Below are positions 1 to 5,292 of a stretch of 6,153 nt of DNA, one piece after another; positions within the stretch are counted from its first letter, which is position 1, and each line of letters starts with the position of its first letter. Source of the DNA: Myxococcales bacterium. Its GTDB lineage: Bacteria; Myxococcota_A; Polyangia; Polyangiales; Houyiibacteriaceae. Where the stretch lies: assembly GCA_013002645.1 (NCBI GenBank), contig JABDJF010000065.1, positions 1-6,153 of the forward strand. The letters are read 5' to 3'. The notes beneath the pieces were generated by a model. It saw only the letters and a list, made by a program, of their open reading frames with translations. It made no database searches and was not told where the DNA came from. The translations under genes and the position numbers were made by a program.

Positions 1-386
1 GTTGCTTTGAGGGCGTTGGCCAGCATGAGCAACCAGGTGTCGAGCTGACGTTCGAGTTGAGCGACGCGAGCAACGTGCCGCTTCCACAAGATGAATGGCG
101 GCCCCGCTGCTGCAAGGAGGGAAATGACGGCAAGGGCTGGGCTACGAGTGACAGAAGTCAGCCCCACCAACACAGTACAGACGATGAGTTGTGCGAGAGC
201 GATCTGGAGCCCTCGGTAGGGCAGCTGCAGAAAGCTCGCATGGCGTTCGAGGCGTGCGGCATAGCGCCCCCATTGCCGCTGGGCGAAGTTTCCCTCGATG
301 GACGAGAGAAAATAGGCACCGAGCGCGCAGCCGCCGACAATGAAGGCCGCGGACAAGAGCAGAAGCGGAAACGCATCGAGCTTCAC
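1..386 (-). CDS. tadB: TadB, Tad pilus inner-membrane platform protein (3' end outside window)
   Basis: This is the N-terminal 128 codons of a gene that continues past the left edge. It starts at a GTG whose bases overlap the TGA of the ATPase gene (4-bp overlap), and the frame is open to the window edge. The sequence shows hydrophobic stretches at about residues 7-28, 61-79 and 83-101. A cytoplasmic segment follows, containing RVAQLERQLDTWLLMLANAL, which resembles the start of the GspF/T2SSF domain in TadB proteins (compare the usual QLPDALDLLARALRAG pattern). In known Tad systems TadB pairs with TadC to form the inner-membrane platform on which the TadA ATPase acts. A position directly after tadA is the usual place for tadB and is the main reason to prefer TadB over TadC. 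An ATG a few bases inside opens a different frame that soon stops. Most of the GspF domain lies outside the window, so the call rests on context plus the N-terminal pattern. Confidence 0.85.
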   Translation of the reverse strand, partial: MKLDAFPLLLLSAAFIVGGCALGAYFLSSIEGNFAQRQWGRYAARLERHASFLQLPYRGLQIALAQLIVCTVLVGLTSVTRSPALAVISLLAAAGPPFILWKRHVARVAQLERQLDTWLLMLANALKA

Positions 387-1960
387 AAGAACTCTCCACC
401 GTCGATGAGCCCCTGAGTGATGAATTCGTCCAAGAAGCTGGGGACATATCCCGTCGTTCGGTGCTCCCCCAAGACCTCGCCGGATGCGCCAGTCCCAGTC
501 CGGTGAAAGACGAAGATGTCGTCGAGAGCGAGCTCGCCGCCTTCGCCTAACTGCCCAACTTCAGTGACCGAGGTTAGCCGTCGAGAGCCATCCGAGAATC
601 TCGTTTGTTGGACGATTACGTGAAGACTTCCGGCTACTTGCTCTCGGATTGCACGAGGAGACAAGTCGAGGCCCGCCATCATGCAGAGCGTCTCGATGCG
701 TTTGAGCGCTTCCATTGCGCTGTTCGCGTGTGTCGTCGTCATTGAACCTTGGTGGCCTGTGTTCATCGCCTGCAACATGTCGATTGCTTCTCCCGCTCGG
801 CACTCACCAACGATGATTCGGTCTGGTCTCATTCGGAGTGCGTTTTTCACGAGGTCCCGAATGCTGTACCCGCCGCAACCCTCGAGGTTCGTGGGCTTTG
901 ACTCGAGGGAAACGACATGCGGCTGATCGAGACGGAGCTCTGCGGCGTCTTCAATGGTGACGATTCGCTCACCCGCCGGAATTTCCGTCGAAAGGACATT
1001 GAGCAAGGTCGTTTTCCCGCTGCCGGTGCCGCCCGAAACGATTAGGTTCTTTTTCGCACGCACGCAGCGCTGTAGGAATCTCGCCATCGCGGCGCTCAGA
1101 CTCCCTAGCTGAACGAGCTCATTCATCTGGAGCGGGCGTTGGGCGAACTTTCGAATCGTGATGCACGGCCCGCGGATCGCGAGGGGGGGAATGATCGCGT
1201 TGACCCGAGAGCCGTCGTCGAGGCGTGCGTCGACCAGAGGCGTGCTTTCATCGATGCGGCGACCCAGCGGAGTCACGATTCGTTCGATCGCGCCACGGCA
1301 AGATTCGTCATCGGTAAAACGCAAAGAAGTGAGGCGAATCTTGCCTTGGCGTTCCACGTAGATCGTGTTCGGATCAACAACCATGATTTCGGAAACGGAA
1401 TCATCGTCCAGAAGCTCTTGGAGTGGACCGAGACCAAGCACTTCGTCGGTCATCTCGGAAACGAGCTTGGCCAGATCTGTGGATGGAGAGAGCTCTGCGT
1501 CGAAGCGCGAGACGATCTGCTGGAGAGCCTGAACGACGCGCGGCCGTAGGACCTCCGCATCCATGTCGGCGGCTTCAAGAGACGCAAGATCGAGGTGATC
1601 GAGGAGCGACCGGTGAATCCGTCTTCTGATCTCAGGAGTCGCAGAAGCTTCGCTCGCAGCGAGGGGCGAAATTCGCAGCAGGTATGGGCCGACTCTGAGG
1701 TCTTCGCCTGGTGCGAGCAGTGTTTCAGTGTCGTAGAGGCGCTCACCCGCGAGGACGGTCCCGTTGGAAGACCGATCGACCACTCGGGCGCCACCTGTGA
1801 CCCGTTCGACGTGAAGATGGATCCGGCTCACTGCTGGCGCTGGAAGAACGATATGGCAACCAGGGTCGCGGCCCACGGTGAAGTAGCTCGTGTCCGCGAT
1901 GGTGAGCTCTTGCTTGGAGCCATCCGGCATGACGACCGAAACCGCGAAACCATCACTCAT
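383..1960 (-). CDS. tadA: TadA/CpaF secretion ATPase with N-terminal FHA domain
   Basis: This is a 525-residue cytoplasmic hexameric ATPase of the type II/IV secretion family that powers Tad pilus assembly. Residues 5-100 form a forkhead-associated domain with the canonical residues G30-R31, S45 and H48 (SRIH), and N66-G67. A helical linker follows (about 107-176), then GLGPL at 176-180. The CpaF core has Walker A GGTGSGKT (310-317), an Asp box TIEDAAEL (335-342), Walker B RIIVGE (381-386) and a His box GHQGSMTTTHANS (402-414). All motifs look intact. The chosen ATG at 1960 gives an FHA domain right at the N terminus and an 8-bp overlap with the secretin gene. The frame is open further upstream, to an ATG at 2062, but those 34 residues would lie inside the secretin gene and resemble no domain. 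The Shine-Dalgarno is weak (GAG 9 bases away), which suggests coupling to secretin translation. FHA domains bind phosphothreonine peptides, so control by a Ser/Thr kinase is inferred. The gene is also called cpaF. Confidence 0.96.
   Translation of the reverse strand: MSDGFAVSVVMPDGSKQELTIADTSYFTVGRDPGCHIVLPAPAVSRIHLHVERVTGGARVVDRSSNGTVLAGERLYDTETLLAPGEDLRVGPYLLRISPLAASEASATPEIRRRIHRSLLDHLDLASLEAADMDAEVLRPRVVQALQQIVSRFDAELSPSTDLAKLVSEMTDEVLGLGPLQELLDDDSVSEIMVVDPNTIYVERQGKIRLTSLRFTDDESCRGAIERIVTPLGRRIDESTPLVDARLDDGSRVNAIIPPLAIRGPCITIRKFAQRPLQMNELVQLGSLSAAMARFLQRCVRAKKNLIVSGGTGSGKTTLLNVLSTEIPAGERIVTIEDAAELRLDQPHVVSLESKPTNLEGCGGYSIRDLVKNALRMRPDRIIVGECRAGEAIDMLQAMNTGHQGSMTTTHANSAMEALKRIETLCMMAGLDLSPRAIREQVAGSLHVIVQQTRFSDGSRRLTSVTEVGQLGEGGELALDDIFVFHRTGTGASGEVLGEHRTTGYVPSFLDEFITQGLIDGGEFL
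392..400 (-). promoter_or_regulatory. Ribosome binding site for tadB, inside the end of tadA
   Basis: On the minus strand GGTGGAGAG precedes the GTG at 386, with the GGAG core 7 bases from the start. It lies within the last codons of tadA. Together with the 4-bp overlap of the two genes it supports the GTG start and translational coupling of ATPase and platform protein. Confidence 0.6.
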
Positions 1961-3107
1961 CGGCTGCGCTCGTTTTGGCCTGTGGCGCGACAGCACGGCC
2001 AACGCGCGGCTGGTCGATGAGATGTTGACCGTCGACGTTGCCTCGAAAGCTTTCGTAAACACGCAGCGCTTCGTCGACGCGGTCTCTCTGACTCAAGCTG
2101 ACCGGTTCGACGACGGAAGGGACCACGAGCATGTACGATTGGTCATCTTCAGTCTCCCGAGAATGAGTGCCAAAAAGCGCGCCGATGAATGGAATCAGAG
2201 CAAGACCGGGGATCCCGCGTCTTCTCCGCCGCTCTGTGCGCGCACGAATACCAGCCAGAGAAACCGACTGGCCCAGCTCGAGATTCACAAGCGTTTCAAC
2301 GTGCGAGGTGACTCGGCCGGGGATCCCCTGTGCTCCTTTTTCCGAATCTAAGTCGGACACGTCCGCTACGATTTCGAGCTCGATGCGGCCGGTTTTGGAA
2401 TCGTACTTTGGAAGCACACTGACCTTTGTCCCGAACTCGATGGCCTGCACGTTGACAGTAAGGTTGTTCTGGACTTGAACGTTGAACTCTCCGCCTGACG
2501 TGAAGACTGCTTCAGTTCCGTTGGCGGTCACCAAGGTGGCTTGACGGTACAGCTTCGCCCAGCCTTTGGCCTGCGCGAGGTCGAAGCTAGGCAGGAACGT
2601 CTGCGGCAATATCTGAAAAGCGCTCTGCGTCGCTTGCCCACTGCCGCCTGTGATCGCGATCGCGGCCTCGGACGGCCCAATTGTGCTCCCGATGTTTCCG
2701 GGCCAATTGAGCCCAATCTGATGGCCGTAGCGGTCCTGAATCAAGACGAAGTACAGATCCAAGCGAATGTTTTCTCTGCCACCGAGGCCCTTGGATGCGT
2801 CGGATGAGATTACCCGAATCGTGTACTGGAGTTGACTGCCGTCGTTCTTGATCAACAGCAGAGATGTCGTGCCCTCTTCCTTGCCTACGATCACGAATCG
2901 GCTCTGGTCGCGGGTAATGCGAATGTCGGCGAACCCCGGTGCGCCCTCGGAGTAACTCTTGACGCCACGCGCAGAAAGGCTCTTTTGCTCTCCGACTCGG
3001 AGGACGATTGGGCGGTCAGCCTCTAGATCTGCAGCCGCCCCTGCTTCCAACACTGCGGTGAGAAACATGACCTTTGCTAGGAGCCTGCTCTTTGTCGCTA
3101 CCGACAC
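1953..3107 (-). CDS. cpaC: CpaC/RcpA outer-membrane secretin of the Tad pilus
   Basis: This is a 384-residue secretin, the outer-membrane ring through which the pilus exits. The GTG at 3107 was chosen because it follows the cpaB stop by one base, has a GAGAAGG Shine-Dalgarno 9 bases upstream, and gives a clean signal peptide: basic KSRLLAK, hydrophobic VMFLTAVL, then GAAA before D27. The frame is open to an ATG at 3173, but that start adds 22 polar residues inside cpaB. An ATG at 3068 would remove the basic n-region. Residues 32-100 match the pilus-secretin N-terminal domain (PIVLRVGEQKSL...YTIRVI). Residues 112-334 form the secretin domain, including VETLVNLELGQSVSLAGI and the hallmark GIPGLALIPFIGALFG, ending in SYMLVVPSVVEP. 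A tail of about 50 residues follows. I see no BON domain between the two modules, so it is shorter than many CpaC proteins. Five consecutive arginines precede the hallmark. Confidence 0.93.
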   Translation of the reverse strand: MSVATKSRLLAKVMFLTAVLEAGAAADLEADRPIVLRVGEQKSLSARGVKSYSEGAPGFADIRITRDQSRFVIVGKEEGTTSLLLIKNDGSQLQYTIRVISSDASKGLGGRENIRLDLYFVLIQDRYGHQIGLNWPGNIGSTIGPSEAAIAITGGSGQATQSAFQILPQTFLPSFDLAQAKGWAKLYRQATLVTANGTEAVFTSGGEFNVQVQNNLTVNVQAIEFGTKVSVLPKYDSKTGRIELEIVADVSDLDSEKGAQGIPGRVTSHVETLVNLELGQSVSLAGIRARTERRRRRGIPGLALIPFIGALFGTHSRETEDDQSYMLVVPSVVEPVSLSQRDRVDEALRVYESFRGNVDGQHLIDQPRVGRAVAPQAKTSAADE

Positions 3108-3108
3108 C

Positions 3109-3870
3109 TTAGTCGACCTTCTCGATCCGCAATCGCCTCTGCCGACGCGCTCGCTTCTCTTGCTCGAGGACATCCGAATCGTCGGTCTCGCCCAGCCCCA
3201 CGTTGATTTCGAGGTCGTTCTCGTTCCGCAAGACGAGATTCAAGGTAGCGTCGCGCCGCGCCTGAGCGACAAGACTGGCTTGGTCGATCGTGAGAAGGAG
3301 CGTGACAGAGTCCGATCGGAGGGGTGAGGTTTGCGTGTCCGCTGTGCCGAAGCGTTCGCCTATGGCAAGAACGAGAACGTTTTGCAGAAGCGGGATCGTG
3401 ACGATTTTGGCGTCGGAGCCTGGCTTCGCTTTGGTGAGCAAGACGTCGACACGGTCGCCGGGACGCATCAGGTCGGAGAACGATCGTCGCCCCGTTCCGG
3501 CGATGTTCATCGCTCGCATCCCTTTGGGGATACGGTTCGAGAGCGAACCTCGGTCCCGTGGAGCCGTGGAAAGATCGGTCCAAAGAAGCGTCTGGTTGGC
3601 CTCGAGGTCGATGGAAGAGCGGACGCCCAAGACCCTCGAGAGTGCGCTGGCTACCACTTGGCGTTCTTCGACGTAACTCTGTGGCAAAGTCCGCACGAAG
3701 AGCATCTGCTCGGTTAGCGGGACACCCGACGCAACGTTTTGGCTCATGGCGAGCAAGGCGATTGGTTCGCCCCCGGTCGCTTCGCGTTGGAACTGCCTGA
3801 CGTAGAGGCCGAGAAGCACGAAACCGAGCGCGGCGACGATGACAGGTGCGAGAATAGCGATTCGATTCAT
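3109..3870 (-). CDS. cpaB: CpaB/RcpC, Flp pilus assembly periplasmic protein
   Basis: This is a 253-residue protein of the CpaB/RcpC family, which is anchored in the inner membrane, extends into the periplasm and supports the secretin. The N terminus has one membrane segment or uncleaved signal (about residues 5-24, IAILAPVIVAALGFVLLGLY). An SAF-like domain follows at about 37-100 (PIALLAMSQNVASGVPLTEQ, then LGVRSSIDLEANQTLL), then the RcpC domain at about 117-215, with MRPGDRVDVLLT and PLLQNVLVLAIG. The C terminus is strongly basic (KRARRQRRLRIEK). The ATG at 3870 lies 16 bases after the upstream gene's stop, with AAGGG 9 bases before it. The secretin start follows the TAA by one base, matching the frequent cpaB-cpaC pairing. 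Length and domain order are normal for the family. Confidence 0.95.
   Translation of the reverse strand: MNRIAILAPVIVAALGFVLLGLYVRQFQREATGGEPIALLAMSQNVASGVPLTEQMLFVRTLPQSYVEERQVVASALSRVLGVRSSIDLEANQTLLWTDLSTAPRDRGSLSNRIPKGMRAMNIAGTGRRSFSDLMRPGDRVDVLLTKAKPGSDAKIVTIPLLQNVLVLAIGERFGTADTQTSPLRSDSVTLLLTIDQASLVAQARRDATLNLVLRNENDLEINVGLGETDDSDVLEQEKRARRQRRLRIEKVD
3117..3123 (-). promoter_or_regulatory. Ribosome binding site that sets the secretin GTG start
   Basis: The minus-strand sequence GAGAAGG sits in the last codons of cpaB, 9 bases before the GTG at 3107. It is the best Shine-Dalgarno near any candidate secretin start and supports GTG over the upstream ATG at 3173. Confidence 0.6.
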
Positions 3871-3886
3871 AAAAGGCAGCCCTTGG

Positions 3887-4768
3887 TCATGACGGTTCGG
3901 AGATCAGAATGGAGAGCACCGTGTCCGAGGCGTCGGTGGAACGGGTGAGAACCGTCACCATTCGCTTTCCCCGCTCCGCCGAGATCATTCGAACGTCATC
4001 AATTGCGATAGACTCGGAAGGATGACGCTCGATGATTGTCCAGCCGCTCGCCGATAGTTCGTCGCGATAGAACGATACGAGATCGGCCCCCGATTGATTA
4101 GGCACCCGGTAGACCACGAAGCCGCTGGGTGAGCCGGCCTCCCAGGCCGACAAGAGGCGCTGCGAGCTTCGAGGACGAGGCACGGCCGGCACGTCGCTGC
4201 CCCCCGCGTCCGCGTCGTCGGCAGGAAGCATTTGGAAGAGGTTGAAAGGCGAGTCGGCCCAAACCGTAAGAACGAGCGTCTGCTCGACGGGCGCGCCGGA
4301 TACTCGACGGGCGCGCATGTATCGAAGCCCCCCTAGCGCACCGATGTCGCCGGTCTCGGAGAAGCGAACGAATCCATTGGCGAGCGAGCGTAGGTCGCGG
4401 GGCGCATCGCCCATGTCGAGGCACACAACGTGACCGGCGTCCTTGCCTCGCGCCGATTGAGTCGAAAGCCGCTCGAAGAGCCCTGCATGGCGGCCACTGC
4501 AGAGAAGTTGATAGTGTAGAACAACCTCATCGAGCGACGCCTCGACGGTTTGAGTGCGAAAAGAAAACAGGCCGCCGTTCAACCGAAGAAGCCGAGCAGG
4601 CTCGGGCGGTGCGCCAGGATAACTCATCGTCTCAGCGCCGTGACCCCTAAGAAACCGCGGAAACTCGGCTTGCGCGGAACCGAACAGAGCCGCGAGAGCG
4701 ACAGCAACGAGGGCAAGCAGGAACAAGCCCAGACGAAACCACGGGACGATTCTACCGACATACTTCAC
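3887..4768 (-). CDS. Unrecognised membrane-anchored or exported protein in the Tad operon
   Basis: I do not recognise the family. The 293-residue product begins with a basic n-region and a long hydrophobic stretch (about residues 10-34, ending GSAQA-E), which is either a cleavable signal peptide or a membrane anchor. The rest is soluble and probably periplasmic. It seems to have two related halves. Residues 67-95 run from LFSFR through LDEVVLHYQLLCSG, and residues 216-243 run from GFVVYR through DLVSFYRDELSASGW. Each is followed by strand-rich sequence (QTLVLTVW and MVTVLTR). An Asp/Gly/Pro-rich linker at about 182-200 separates them. Cysteines C90 and C116 could form a disulfide. The start is a GTG at 4768 with GGAG 7 bases upstream, and it overlaps the TadE-like gene by 17 bp. 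Its place between tadE and cpaB suggests a part in pilus assembly, but no function can be read from the sequence. Confidence 0.85.
   Translation of the reverse strand: MKYVGRIVPWFRLGLFLLALVAVALAALFGSAQAEFPRFLRGHGAETMSYPGAPPEPARLLRLNGGLFSFRTQTVEASLDEVVLHYQLLCSGRHAGLFERLSTQSARGKDAGHVVCLDMGDAPRDLRSLANGFVRFSETGDIGALGGLRYMRARRVSGAPVEQTLVLTVWADSPFNLFQMLPADDADAGGSDVPAVPRPRSSQRLLSAWEAGSPSGFVVYRVPNQSGADLVSFYRDELSASGWTIIERHPSESIAIDDVRMISAERGKRMVTVLTRSTDASDTVLSILISEPS
4283..4316. repeat. Two 14-bp direct repeats with a 20-bp period
   Basis: CTCGACGGGCGCGC occurs at 4283-4296 and again at 4303-4316, inside the unknown gene. The 20-bp period is not a multiple of three, so the copies are read in different frames (RARR and GAPVE) and do not form a protein repeat. 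It may be a small slippage duplication or chance in GC-rich sequence. Confidence 0.6.
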
Positions 4769-5285
4769 GCGCGTACTCCGTGGTTTGCAGTCCGGTGCGG
4801 CAGGCGTGCTCTAGAACGTTGCCTGCGTCTTCGGTGTTCCGTGCCGTGGTGTTGCACAGCAGGGTCGTCACCCCGTGCTGCGAACCGAGGGCGGGGGCGA
4901 TCATCGTGGGCATCGGTGCACTCGCTAGACCGACGCCGTTCGTCGCCTTACCGAGAAAGAAACGGCCAAGATTCCCGAGGAATGAGCCTAGCGAGCGGCT
5001 ACCGTCGGCGACGGTGAGCAGGTCATCGAGACCACCGGCGCGGATTTCACGTTCGATGCGCCCGCACTCCCCGCTTCGACAGCTTTGCGCCGGACACTCA
5101 CCCGAGTCGGCCTGCAGCCACGCCAAGCGCCTCGCATGGGACTTCGCCTCGAGCTTGGCTCCGTACATCCCGCTGAAAGCGACCACCGCTGCCAGCGAAG
5201 CTGCAAACACAGGCAGAGCGATCAGCGCTTCGAGCATCGCGGTTCCCTTCTCGTCTGCCAGGATTCTTTGGATTGATGCAACCAT
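4752..5285 (-). CDS. tadE: TadE-like minor pseudopilin
   Basis: This 177-residue protein carries a clear prepilin processing site near its N terminus. After a short leader the sequence reads ADEKG-TAMLEALIALPVF, with a cleavable G14 and a glutamate at +5 (E19). A hydrophobic helix follows to about residue 40. In known Tad systems TadE and TadF are pseudopilins cut by the TadV/CpaA peptidase. The remainder is a periplasmic domain with six cysteines (64, 69, 74, 144, 162, 176) and a Gly/Leu/Phe-rich segment (about 99-112). The ATG at 5285 gives the expected leader of 14 residues and starts 7 bases after the upstream stop, with only a weak GAAG as Shine-Dalgarno. The open frame continues up to 5540, but those 85 residues overlap the upstream gene and would bury the prepilin leader. 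It could equally be named TadF-like or TadG-like, because these families blur in sequence. Confidence 0.85.
   Translation of the reverse strand: MVASIQRILADEKGTAMLEALIALPVFAASLAAVVAFSGMYGAKLEAKSHARRLAWLQADSGECPAQSCRSGECGRIEREIRAGGLDDLLTVADGSRSLGSFLGNLGRFFLGKATNGVGLASAPMPTMIAPALGSQHGVTTLLCNTTARNTEDAGNVLEHACRTGLQTTEYAREVCR
4776..4779 (-). promoter_or_regulatory. Ribosome binding site for the unknown gene's GTG start
   Basis: GGAG on the minus strand lies 7 bases before the GTG at 4768, inside the end of the TadE-like gene. It supports this start, which also begins directly with a well-formed signal or anchor sequence. Confidence 0.5.
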
Positions 5286-5292
5286 CGTGTCT

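Noticed and set aside
142..447. Minus-strand ORF of 101 codons across the tadA/tadB junction
   Set aside because: It is out of frame with both genes. The frame starting with GTG at 386 is open to the edge and reads as a membrane protein of TadB type.
1961..2062. N-terminal extension of the TadA ORF to an ATG at 2062
   Set aside because: The 34 extra residues lie inside the secretin gene in another frame and match nothing. The FHA domain begins directly after the ATG at 1960.
1139..2351. Several plus-strand ORFs of 136-153 codons opposite tadA and cpaC
   Set aside because: They are antisense shadows of genes with complete motifs, with no domain or coherent arrangement of their own.
3098..3583. 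Minus-strand ORF of 161 codons inside cpaB
   Set aside because: An out-of-frame shadow, very rich in Arg and Ser. The cpaB frame carries the SAF and RcpC motifs.
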